A stretch of 64,000 bases of DNA from Bugulina stolonifera (taxonomy: Eukaryota > Bryozoa > Gymnolaemata > Cheilostomatida > Bugulidae). Every line of letters starts with the position of its first letter. Positions within the stretch are counted from its first letter, which is position 1. The notes under the pieces were generated by a model, which saw only the letters and a list, made by a program, of their open reading frames with translations, did not search any database and had not been told where the DNA came from. The translations under genes and the position numbers were made by a program. The DNA is taken from assembly GCA_935421135.1 (NCBI GenBank), contig OW285188.1, positions 17,213,233 through 17,277,232 of the forward strand, read 5' to 3'. Positions 25,359 to 35,975 of this stretch are shown here, piece by piece.

Positions 25359-27743
25359 TTAAACTGCAAACAATAACTCTCTGTTAGGCCTAGTTGACAC
25401 ATATTCTTCGAAAATCTGCTGTACCACAATGGCATCACATCTACTTTTGTGAACGTGTAAAAGCATAACATTATTCAATCTAGGTTGTGTCATGGTGCTT
25501 CTAAGGTAGGTTTTCACCCTTCGAAAAGCAGAAAAACTTCTTTCACTTGCTGCATTAGTAGCAGGCAAGGTTAGAATCATTTTTACTAGAGTCGCTACAC
25601 TACTAAGCAAAGATTGCTTTGCAGATTCTGAATCCTTAAACCAATTTAGAAAGTTATCTAGGGTATTAATGCTCTCATTCTTGCACATGATCCCAAGTAA
25701 AGCCAGCTGAGCCTGGAGCTCTTCAAAGTTAATGTCACTTTTGTAGATGTTACTTAGCTGCAAGTCTTGTAGTGCAGTGATAAATTCCTCTCCTCTAGCA
25801 GCTTTGAGCAAAACTTCCCTAGCAGCTTGTAGCTGCCAAGGTCCTGATTGAACCTATCCTCAACACAAGAAATGGTGGTATCAAGGGAGGAGAAGTATAA
25901 CTGTTTGTAGGCACTTTTAGCGTCAACTGGATAAGTGTGTGGAATGTTCCCCACGTCAAACCGTGCTGGGACCTTCCGTTGCCTGGGTAATATTGGCTCT
26001 TCAACATCTAAAAATACAACAATATGTGCTGGTCCCATTGTAGCAGTTGCAACACTTCGCATTTCAAATCTGTGATCTGTATCTAGTATTGTTTTCTAGC
26101 ACTGTGAATGGATAACTCCAAATAACAGCTAGCTAAAGATTGCTCCTGTAGTGACTAGTCTGTTTGCTTTCCAAATGCCTTCTGACAATAATTGAATAAT
26201 CCTACTGGTTTTACAACAACTGCAAGCTGCACCTAGAGTGGGAATTTAGAATAAAAAAATCAATGAAAACAATGAGTGACAATTACTAGTAAATGAATAG
26301 AATAATATTATAAAAAATGTAATCAATAGCATTTTCACTCCGAAAATGATTTTCAAAACTTGCACCATCATCTTCTAACCAATTCTTAAAAGACATAAGC
26401 TCACCATTCTTTTCCTTGGATTTGAGAACGGATGTGTAAAATCTGTGATATGCCTCGTCTGCTCGGAGAGATTTCAGGTATTGGATTACCACATCTGCCA
26501 TCTGGGACACAGCTCCTGCGGACAAAGCTGTGGCTTGGAGATATTTGCTCAGATCGTCGGTTTGTTGCAGTGCCATGAAGCCAATATGCATAGCTACAAA
26601 GTAAACATATCAAGTACAAGGAAGTACAATTGATGACACCAAAAGCAAGTAGGCGCCAAATGTGCAATATTTAAAGTGATATGGGAGAACTAACAGCAAA
26701 AAACGTCAAAGTTTTTCATCTGGTGCGAGATTCCAATAATACAAGCTCTCATCTCCGAGTCTAGCTTCGTGTCCAATGTTTCTTTCCAGACATCTTGGAG
26801 ATAGTGGTAGTTGTCAAGAATAAATTTGATGCTGGCAGCTCGAACTGTCCATCTAGAAAAGATTAGTTCACAAAAAATTATGCACTCGAAAACGGTGGAT
26901 GACATGCTAGCAAGCTGAAGGATAGAAAAAGCACAATAAGTTTTTGGTAATATTCATAACAGTATCCAATATAAGTCATTTTGCCTTTTTTTATACCTTT
27001 TTACTAACTCCTACCTGGTGGGACACAACACACGGAGGCCAGTTGACGTGTCTAGGGCTTCCTCCTTGATTCTCTTGAAAGCAGACTCTCGTTTGGGAAA
27101 CTTTTTGATTAGCTTACAGATCTCATAGCACAGGCCCAGCATTGATGACAGCTGTGGCTGCAGCTTGAAGGTGTCATTCATCGCTAAACTGAGAGTGTGC
27201 ACATAACAATGAACATACACTGCCTTTGGATTCTCTTGCTGCATGAGTGTTTTCAGCCCAGAGCGTTGCCACTCCATGGCACTAGCGCCATCATAGCACT
27301 GACCTAAAATGTAAAACATTAAAAAGGTTAAACTAAGCGTCCATATTATAATAAAATCCATGCCACAACAATAATAGCTGTGCACGCTTGATAGCATTTA
27401 ATTTATAATTTTCTGTGAAGTCGCCAAGTGCCTACCTACCTCTGCACTTGGCAATGTTGATGTTGAGCCTCTGCAATACATCTGTCACAATGTGAAACGG
27501 GGTCTTTGCTGATGTGTTGGGAATGGCATGCAGTCCTAAGAAATGCTCATGGCATTCCAAACCATTTACATATCTAAAAAACAATCGTAATTTGTTAAAA
27601 ATAATTTGTTTACTACACTTATTTAGCAAGGTGTTATATGGGTAAAATTTTTTAATGTGAGACACCATTTTCAACATTTCACCAACATAATGGCTAGCAA
27701 ACTGGGTTGTTTGAGATACCAAGTCAGCAGATTGGCTACGCAA
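25359..27743 (-). pseudogene. hAT-superfamily (ZMYM1-like) transposase, spliced, with a frameshift
   Basis: On the minus strand the family segments appear in order. 27440-27573 gives RYVNGLECHEHFLGL, and 27015-27303 gives GQCYDGASAM and HCYVHTLSLAMND. 26695-26852 gives SIKFILDNYHYLQDVW and ISHQMKNFDVF; an exon from 26593 downward gives TDDLSKYLQATAL; a last exon from 26007 gives LPRQRKVPARFD. The hAT dimerisation domain LPATNAASERSFSAFRRVKT then runs to the stop at 25359. Four splice junctions keep the phase exactly. In the last exon the frame must change near 25811 between KLL and REVLLKAARGEEF. I therefore call it a decayed but once-spliced transposase. The N-terminal zinc finger and the terminal repeats were not found. 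Confidence 0.8.
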
Positions 27744-28554
27744 ATAGTTTTTTTAGAAAGCTAGCACTCATGCCTATTCAAAAATATACTTGTATATTAT
27801 GTGAACTTCATTAAATTGAAATTGTTCACTAAAACACTTGCATCACGGTTTTTTGATCACAGTGACCAGTATACAGTGGTGGTCCTTTCTACTAACCTGT
27901 ATTATTTGTAGCAATGATTATAAACTATATTTACTATCCATGTGATAGCCCTAAGTCTCATCTTTCTGGTAAGCTTAAACTTATTCCTATTATGAAGCAT
28001 GGTTTGAGCATAGAAAGAAAAACAAACTAGTTAGGCTGCATAGTGACTCATTTGCCATTCTCGTCAGATACTAAAATACTAACAACATTAGTCTTTGTTC
28101 TATTGCGCAATGTCACCCTCCCGTGAGCATTGCGTTGTACATTATGACATTATTGAGATGGTTGCACTGCGTATTTGCCACTGAACTAAATAGCTGCTAA
28201 ACGGGAGTTATCTCCCTTGGTAACTTTTTAATATCAGTATTATGGCATTACAAAGCTTTCAAATAGAAATACAAAAATAATACTGATCTTAGTTTATTGA
28301 CAATTGCGCATACCAAGTTTTTAATTTACATAGCGAAGAACAAGCTTTTTATTAAAAAGAACATTTCTTAGACACTTTTTCCTGACTGAGGCAAATAAAA
28401 TCCCTCATAGACTATGGACCACTGGTGCAATGCTTTAATTTTCATGTGTTTTCAGTAGATTATTTGTCACATAATATGTGGACAAAAATTGATCCAAGTG
28501 GTGAACATTATAAAAAAATTATCCAGTCTCACAATAAAAAATTTTACCCATATA
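27635..28554. repeat. 29-bp inverted repeat flanking the hAT-Tc1 junction
   Basis: The 29-mer at 28526-28554, beginning GTCTCACAATAAAAAATTTT, occurs in reverse complement at 27635-27663 with one mismatch. The right copy ends exactly at the TA target site of the Tc1 element at 28555. Confidence 0.75.
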
Positions 28555-30359
28555 CAGTCATGTTTAAAAATATTAACACCCTTGCAATTTTCGACCATTA
28601 TTGTGCTTTACTTCCCAATTATGGCTACTTTGTCCCCATAAACCAGTCAAGTTATATATCATTTTGAAGCCAAACATCTGCTCTTTTAGATTATTTCAAA
28701 ATAAATCTTTTGAAATTATTTTGACACAAATTAGGGCTTATAATAATGACAGAGGTCAATACTGATGACCGACATAATTCAGACCTGTCGCACATTAGAG
28801 GTTGATAACATGAGAAAACTGTCTAAGGAATGTGAACAAACTCTTTTTCAAGGTTGGTGGCCCTGAAAAGGGCCTTTGGGTTTGGTTGAGGCTCTTTAAT
28901 ATTTGGTAAGCATTCCTTTGGCAGCTATTACAGCTCTGCAACGTCGAAGCATGCTTTCTATGAGGGTTTGGAGACGCTTCGGTGAAATAACTCGAAACCA
29001 TGCTCTAATCACCTGTTCTATCAGTTCTGTTTTGCTGGTAGGCTTGTCTCTGCTGATTGTTAAGTTTATTTGATGCCATAAGTTCTCTATGGGGTTTATG
29101 TCAGGGGACTGAGGTGGCCAGGGAAGCAAATGCAGTCCTTTTTGCTGAAACCAGGTCTTCACAACTTTGGCAGTGTGGCATGGTGCGTTATCTTGTTGAA
29201 AGATCCAGTCTCTGTTGTATACACCATACATGTTTCTGGCTGACTTCAATAGCTGTTTTTCCAACACCTCCAGATACTTTTTGGCGTTCATCTTCCCTTC
29301 ACAAATGTAAAGGCGGCCAGCCCCTTCTATTGAAAAACAGCCCCAGATCATGACTGAGGTAGGATGCTTAACAGTGGGAAGGAGGCATTTATAATTGTAT
29401 GCTTCACCCACTTGTCTCCTTACATAAATTTGACCAGAGTGATTCTGAATTGTGAAATTCGATCCATCACTAAAGATGACTTTAGACCACTGTTCTAGAG
29501 TCCAATCCTTATGTGCTTTTGCCCACTCAAGCCGTAGTTTTCTTTGCCGCTCGTTAACGAAAGGTTTTTTCTTGGCCTTCTGCCCATCAGACCATCTCTG
29601 ATAAGGATTCATCTTACAGTAGATGCAGAAACTTTAGAACCTGTTGACTGCTCAAAATCAATACTGAGTTGAGAACTACTACTGAACCTATTCTGCTTGC
29701 ACTTTCAGACAAGAATTCGGTCCTCTCGAGGATATGTCAGCTTTGGGCGACCTCGTCCCCGTCTTTCGTTCAGATCTCCTCTTTCTTTGAACCTCTTGAT
29801 GGTGTATCGTACAGATGATACACTCATTCCAGTCTCTTTAGAAATCGCTTTGTAGCCTTTCTCCTGATGGTGAAGGTGAATAATTACAGATTTCTGTGCT
29901 TCAGTAAGATGCTTTGCCATATTCACGATGAAATCAATGAATGCAATTTAGCAAAAATATGCGCTGACATTTATTTGGCTGCAACCAAGTAGAAGCCACC
30001 CAGCAACAAAAGGATTTCTTTAAGCACATCACCATGTCTTGCCCAACGTCCCTCATCATGCTTTTAAGCTCACAACTACCTGTACTATGTTTTGCGAGTG
30101 AAGAGAATTGGTGGTGACGAGACAATTTCGGAGTAAATGAGAGTATGGATTTAGTGAAGGAATTAGGCTATGACCAATTAAGATTAATGAAATAAGATCA
30201 GCATCAAAAGAAAGAGCATCTCCTGAGCTTTAAAATGATATACCACTTGTTAGAATTTAAGGCTTGCACTGGAGGATGCTTGGAAACAATGATATAATTG
30301 AAACTGTGCACTGATGTGATAACAATTTATAGGGGTGTTAATATTTTTAAACATGAGTG
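28555..30359 (-). mobile_element. Tc1/mariner element (DD34E), 1805 bp, inactive
   Basis: The 27-bp terminal inverted repeats start CAGTCATGTTTAAAAATATT at 28555 and, reverse complemented, CACTCATGTTTAAAAATATT ending at 30359, with one mismatch. TA dinucleotides flank the element at 28553-28554 and 30360-30361, the Tc1 target duplication. A minus-strand transposase reading occupies the middle. The element is complete in structure but its transposase is broken. Confidence 0.93.
28896..29926 (-). pseudogene. Tc1 transposase with two in-frame TGA stops and a frameshift
   Basis: The N-terminal helix-turn-helix domain (29705-29926) reads MAKHLTEAQKSVIIHLHHQ and GRGRPKLT. TGA stops interrupt the frame at 29705-29707 and 29609-29611. 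A frame change around 29580 then leads into the DDE catalytic part (28896-29612). That part shows FSDGSNF, QQDNAPCHTAK and SPDINPIENLW. Counting gives 34 residues between the second Asp and the Glu, the DD34E spacing of Tc1. The intact family protein has about 340 residues. Both stops may descend from CGA codons. Confidence 0.92.
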
Positions 30360-30361
30360 TA

Positions 30362-31065
30362 GACCACAGCTAGTATACAGCACCTAAACATGTGAGCAGG
30401 TGCTCGATATGTCATGAAATTTCACACAAGAAAGATTTCATCAAATCCATTAATCGTCAGTAAAATCGTTATAGTCTGGACTCACCTGTAGAAGGTATGG
30501 GTTGTATAGATCAAACACTAGCTAAACTCTATTTGTATGCATTATTTCACGTTCAAATTACCGACACAATGCAATACTTCATAGGGTTTTGAATCAGATA
30601 CTAATTTTGCACTTTGACTCAGGAACATGTTTACATAAAAATGCATTGAAACACCAGGGTATATAGTACGCAACAAATTTGATAGAAATAATGCTAAAAC
30701 AACATAAAAATTATAGATGAGCAAACTAGCGCTGAGGTCACACCCAATCTCCTCCCGCCTGATTGTGATCTCCCTACTCGGGATCCATGTCAACACAGAC
30801 TAAACTCGTACGCAAACCAGCACCCCTTTTCATTGGAAACACATGCTCTGGCAAAATCGCTTTAAAATAAAACTTTAACTTCGCAAACATCGCATTAAAC
30901 AATTTTTTTCTCTACACGTAGTGCACACATCCTCAAATGCACCAACAGCCAATTCACAATGAGGTAATTCACACACTTTTAGCAATCCCTGGATCTGGTA
31001 GAATTAGTCATGTGTCTTTTTAAAGTGAATTTGCTCATTTTTCTGCCATAACAAAAAAGTACTAT
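30362..31065. other. Spacer between Tc1 and the YqaJ-like fragment
   Basis: No coding family, RNA gene or repeat was recognised here. Confidence 0.5.
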
Positions 31066-31350
31066 CTAAACGCGCTTTTTGGATTGTTTCTTGTTTTTAT
31101 ATAAATTGAATGGTGTCTTATATTCTATCAAAAGTTTGCATTCTCTTGTGTACCCAATTCCATTGGGGGAGCCGGCCAGGAACTTGTGTTGGGGATGAGC
31201 AATTAACCCCGGATGGTTGACGCTTAACGATTTATTGTCCCGGTTGTAACATTCAGTGATAGCCAATTCCGACTTGCCCGTTGTGATCAGTTGCATCATT
31301 CCCAGTGAATGACGGGTACAGTACTGCCTTTAGGAGGCTGGAAGGATCTT
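31066..31350 (-). pseudogene. YqaJ-type (PD-(D/E)XK) nuclease fragment
   Basis: On the minus strand the reading gives GKSELAITECYN, then LIAHPQHKFLAGSPNGIG and KLLIEYKTPFNLYKN. This is the pattern of the YqaJ viral-recombinase family (HPxxxFLxASPDG followed by LIExKxP). The catalytic Asp of SPDG is Asn here, and the similar upstream part (RSFQPPKG) lies in another frame, so the fragment looks inactive. YqaJ domains occur as repeated, transposon-linked genes in invertebrates. Whether it belongs to the element at 33126 is unknown. Confidence 0.5.
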
Positions 31351-33125
31351 TCTTCTGCGATGTGAGTTTACAAAGTTTTGTAATATTACTCAGAGGTCTT
31401 GTATAATATTACTCGGAGGTCTTGTGTAATAATATACGTACGTATATACATACATGCATACATACAATGTACATATGATTAACACAGATAAAATAAACAT
31501 AATACTCCTCTTTTGGCAACTTTTCCGAAGTTGACTGTCGTCCACTGAGTTTTCTTGCATGATATTTGGTTGTGGTGCAAGCTTTTCGTAGAATCGAGCT
31601 ATGGCGGCACCTAGGAGATCTCTAGATAGGTCTTCCTCCAACAGAGCATAGCTGGGGCCTGCAATTACATGACAAGACATTGCAATCTATATTGAAGGAT
31701 ACGTATGTAATGTAATAATTTTGCCTCTTCTGAAATTTTTATTCTCTTTGCCTTCATAACGGGCTGCTCTTCTTTTTGATTTGCTCTGAAGGCTCATCTT
31801 TCATCTGTTTTTTGAGTTTTAGACACAGTCCTAGTAATAGAGGATAGACATGCTCAATATTTTATTTACACAAATTGCACATCTCAGCAGTCATTTATTT
31901 AGATAAAAAGCTGGTATGAATATTTGGAGAAAGTGTCATATGAATTATATACCTGTTAGGAATTAATTTAGTTCTGTTGTGATACCAATGCCATGCAATC
32001 AATGAGAAGCAATAAATATTCCGGACCAAGGTTGCGTGAATTACATTGTATATACCTGAAATGGTGAGTAGTTGGGTGTGATATGTTGGCATAGAGTAGG
32101 TTCCAACATTCCACGGAATCAGGATTCTAGGACTAGTAGCAGGCTCAAAGACCAGTCCTAGAAGAGAGCTATACTTCCTTCTCCATCTATTTGTTCACAT
32201 AAAGTATTCTAGTACACTACTTCCTATCAAATCATCTACTTGAACATGTACCCTCTAATCTTTATCTTTCTCCTATAGTACAAGTCCTTCTTGAATGCGT
32301 TGACGACGCTGATTTATTTTCAAAAACACCTTTTTATTTTGCATATTTCAAAACAGATATAGAATTCAAAACTATTCATATATATAATGGAATTATGCAC
32401 TAAAATTGATAGTCAAAACAAAGAAATGTCTTCATATGCTAAATCTAAAAAAATAAAGTGTTCTGACATTGCTAATATTTAAAAAAAATTAAACCCAGGC
32501 AGACAATTCCTGTGCTAAATTTTTTTGCTTGTATTTTGAGCTCAGAATGGCTTATTAGTGCCTTCACATCAAAACTTTTGGAGATGTCATATTTCTGGCG
32601 ACGATTCTGACATGTGGCACATATGTAACATTGGGACTTGGCAGAAGTAGACCATATATCGTGGGCTCAGAATCAAAGTGCCGTAACTCAACAATTAGAC
32701 ATAGTGTACAAATGGAGTTATCATGGAAAATTGAATATTGTAAATCTGGTCAATTGTTCCCAACCACATAATTTTGACCAACATCGCAGTTTGATGTGTT
32801 TTTTAGATCTCTTCGGAGTCTTGCTACGTAGGTTTATCCGATGGCTGCGTAAGTCACTTACGACACTTTGGAATTAACAAAAGTTATGTAAAAGTGCCAC
32901 AACTGACACTTGCGGCACTTTGGAACTGACTATTTTTGTAGTTATATACAATGTGTAAATTTAAAAAGGTCAAGTAAATAAGAAATTGGTTATGAAATTG
33001 GTTAGAAATATTTACGAATATATTTATAAAACTAACAGTAATCTGTGTTAGTTATGCAATAATATAATCATGTATATGTACATACATTTTAGTAAGTTAT
33101 TAGAATGAATTTAACTGTTTATAGC
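31351..33125. other. Region between the YqaJ fragment and the 505-codon ORF
   Basis: One open stretch on the minus strand (31390-31680) reads YALLEEDLSRDLLGAAIARF; I do not recognise it. The rest is AT-rich, with short repeated words (CACTTTGGAA near 32863 and 32917). No other feature was seen. Confidence 0.4.
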
Positions 33126-34847
33126 TCAGGGTTTTACTGCCAAGCCGGAATAGTACAGGTTGTAAATCGACTTGCATGGAGCTAAATCTTTCATAGACAA
33201 CAAATCTGTTTTTTTATCCTTGTCTATTCCACATGGGCCATCGTAAGCCTCGTCAATACGGACTAATGACATTGGCGAACCTCTCTTTCTCCAGGTTACT
33301 TGGCGTAGTGGCTCTTCAATACTCTCGTTCATGAAGATCTGAACATCACTACTTTTAACATAGCGTATAAAGTGCACTTTGATGATACCATTGAAAGCAT
33401 CTTTTTTGAAAGCTTGTTGATTCAAACGGTCATAGTTGAGAATATCCGAGTGCAGTAACTCAACAACAGTGTACGGTTTCTTTACTCTCGCTTGAGTCAT
33501 AGCTGTCATGTAGTCTGAAGGAAGCGCTACCTCTTTACTTTTAATCGCACCTTCAATAGCTGAATGCATGCTGTCGCATTCCATGTGAGAGTGGCCAGTC
33601 TCAAAAAACTTCTGCTCCACACTATCAACCATAACAGAGCTGGTTAAGAAAGATGCTATAGCTGTGCAGACTATTCGGTTGCGATTCTGCCCTCCGCATG
33701 TGTCGCTGCATATAACTACCTTCTTGTATTGACCTTCTCCATCAACTTGCTTCAGGTACTTTATCAGGCAGCTTGCAATGTCATTAGCTCCACGATGGCA
33801 TTCTGCTTCAGTCCATGTGTAGCATATACCATTTCCTGTTGGCAGCTCATATACCGTGAAATTGTACACATTTAGTTTGCGCTTGTAGTACGAGCTGCCA
33901 GCCGAAAACTTTGGTGCTGTCATTACCTGTTGCAGGTCACAGGTAATGGTCATGACAGATTTGTTGGCTTTGTCTCTTTCTTTCTCTTCACGAGCTTGCG
34001 TCTTTCTTTTATCATGCTGCGCCTTCTCCTCCTGTATGTCGTCTGTCAACTCTCCAGCTAGCTTCCTCTGGTTATATTTGTCACATATGTCACACATATC
34101 CTTTGATGGCGTATGGAATCCCAAGTTAAATTGTTCATCAAATATTTTACTGTAGAGATGTTGTTTTACAGCTGCGTGGTAGTATGGTGACTGCTCGTAC
34201 ATGCGGTACATCTTGGCTTTGTTCAAGCAAGGGTCGAGATATTTGCGATGGGTAGTACTTCTGCAGTAATGAGACTCCACTGTTGGAAATGAATTGATGT
34301 GGTGAACAATGCTTTGTATCAAGTCAGCACTAATTTTAGTTGTTGGTGGTGGACGAGTTGTGGGAGGCTTGACACTATCTACAGATCTAGCTACATTATA
34401 AGAAACCATTTTGTCACTGATGCATAAAGTGCTTAAAAAAAACTTCTTACACACTGCTAGTTTTGACTGGTCAGATCTTGGAAGAAAGTAATTGAGGTTT
34501 TCGCCTCGATTGACTGCAGCATTTATGACCTGCCTCTTTTTAATTACCTTCGAAGCGTGGCCAATTATGTAGTTGGCCCGTTCATTTTGGTTGCTTAGCT
34601 TCCAAAATGCTGAATGGATGGCATTCCTCTCTTCCTCTGACATATCCCCACAGTTCTTTCTTTTGCACTGACATCTCTCACCAACTTGTCGCTTGGTTAT
34701 TGCCCCTTTACACTTGTACCGAACACCACAGTTGTATTCTGATGATGTTCTATTTTTGGACCAGTTCCTAGGCTCTCTTTTTCGCTTACGTGACCTGGTC
34801 TTCTCAGTAGCCTCATGGACCGCTGAGTTGTTGTTATTTCCAACATC
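33126..34847 (-). CDS. Putative RNase H-like transposase with SDTCGGQNRNR and ETGHSHMECDS motifs
   Basis: An ATG at 34643 opens 505 codons without a stop. The reading is also open upstream to a possible splice acceptor at 34848 and adds a basic, Cys-rich start (RSRKRKREPRNW, CGVRYKCKGAI, CQCKRKNCGD), the N-terminus of this family. The core holds ITCDLQQVM, then SDTCGGQNRNR, then ETGHSHMECDSMHSAIE: spaced acidic residues that fit an RNase H/DDE-like catalytic core (inference). From memory it resembles repeated invertebrate proteins annotated with DUF7869; I cannot verify this. A Cys cluster CDICDKYNQRK could bind zinc. A diverged, broken second copy lies at 44002-45370. It is the only long intact transposon-type reading in the window. 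Confidence 0.72.
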   Translation of the reverse strand, partial: DVGNNNNSAVHEATEKTRSRKRKREPRNWSKNRTSSEYNCGVRYKCKGAITKRQVGERCQCKRKNCGDMSEEERNAIHSAFWKLSNQNERANYIIGHASKVIKKRQVINAAVNRGENLNYFLPRSDQSKLAVCKKFFLSTLCISDKMVSYNVARSVDSVKPPTTRPPPTTKISADLIQSIVHHINSFPTVESHYCRSTTHRKYLDPCLNKAKMYRMYEQSPYYHAAVKQHLYSKIFDEQFNLGFHTPSKDMCDICDKYNQRKLAGELTDDIQEEKAQHDKRKTQAREEKERDKANKSVMTITCDLQQVMTAPKFSAGSSYYKRKLNVYNFTVYELPTGNGICYTWTEAECHRGANDIASCLIKYLKQVDGEGQYKKVVICSDTCGGQNRNRIVCTAIASFLTSSVMVDSVEQKFFETGHSHMECDSMHSAIEGAIKSKEVALPSDYMTAMTQARVKKPYTVVELLHSDILNYDRLNQQAFKKDAFNGIIKVHFIRYVKSSDVQIFMNESIEEPLRQVTWRKRGSPMSLVRIDEAYDGPCGIDKDKKTDLLSMKDLAPCKSIYNLYYSGLAVKP

Positions 34848-35527
34848 CTATATGATATCACACTGTTGCAATATGTGCAGCTTTTGTCTATATTTTACCA
34901 TGTTTAGGCATATATTTTTTATCTTATGAGTCATAATAATTTTAGGTCCACATTATCTTAGTAAGACATCACTCATTCATTTACAGTTTGCAGAACCAGC
35001 AACATGTAATTCTGGATCTGCTTTTCACTAATATTTTACTATTTTATAATCTTATCAACAATACATTTATATATCTTCAGCAGTTATATTATTCCAAATT
35101 AAAGCCTAACTGTATACTCTGGAAGGCACCATAAGGTATGAGTTATCACATTGTTATATTTCATGGCATTTGCTTGTTGTATCGATTATTACTGTAACTA
35201 CGAATTTGACAGTGTAATTTCTTTAGTCTAATTTACATGTACTGTTTAATTCTTTAATTACTATAACAAATATCTAGCTATGTCATGTTATATTTTAGTT
35301 TCACGGTGGTGATGGTTACTAAATGAAACAATATCTACAGTAATTATATCATCATCAGTTGAACTATAAGTACCAAACCAGAGGTGCAGTTATAATTATA
35401 TAGTATGATAATTGCTATATTTCATGGATTTATTAGTATTGTTACAAGTAAATACATGTACATCAATAAAGCAGAACACAAGCTAGCTAATATTTTGCAA
35501 AGAGATATGGGTCCTAGACTGTTTAAG
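34848..35527. other. Spacer between the 505-codon ORF and the piggyBac remnant
   Basis: AT-rich, no recognised feature. It may contain an intron or the terminus of the neighbouring element. Confidence 0.4.
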
Positions 35528-35975
35528 TTATCTCACATGGTGTGATATAAAGCAGTTACGTTCATCAACAAAACAGAGTCTGATATTGCATTTGGTGCAG
35601 AGGGTATTTGTATTACTCACCTGACAAAGCCTGCATTTTCCTCTTTTACCAACTTTTGTTGGCCAATGGTTGCACCCATCATATGGGCTTGTTTTTGCCT
35701 TTTGTGGCGGCTGAAAAGTGACAGCATCACCAGGAGCAGACGGTCCCCATGTCAAAGTCATACAAAATGCCTCCCAGTGTCTGCTGTACCCCATGCTTCG
35801 AAACACCAGGGGTGTGGCTTGCCTTTGATATATTGGCAGATAAGGCTGGTTTTTCCTCTATACTGAACCATCATCTCATCAATACAGCAATGCTCTTCTA
35901 GTGTTACTTTTCTGCAGTTGTCCCGCACTGCATCAATCTAAGGTAGTCTTTTCCAGAGACCATCCTTTTTCCTAC
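35528..35975 (-). pseudogene. Decayed piggyBac transposase (catalytic core fused to C-terminal zinc ribbon)
   Basis: The minus-strand reading near 35780-35945 gives IDAVRDNCRKVTLEEHCC, then IDEMMVQYRGKTSL and GKPHPWCFEAWG, the piggyBac core around its second Asp. It is preceded by an in-frame TAG and followed by two frame changes (ILYDFDMG in one frame). A large internal piece is missing, after which the C-terminal zinc ribbon follows (HWPTKVGKRGKCRLC, CTKCNIRLCF, RNCF) to the stop at 35528. The copy is clearly dead. An unrecognised reading at 36040-36237 may be a further remnant. Confidence 0.8.

Noticed and set aside
28425..28667. Open frame containing SHNKKFYPY, similar to SHIKKFYPY of the hAT region
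   Set aside because: The likeness comes only from the 29-bp inverted repeat; no wider hAT homology.
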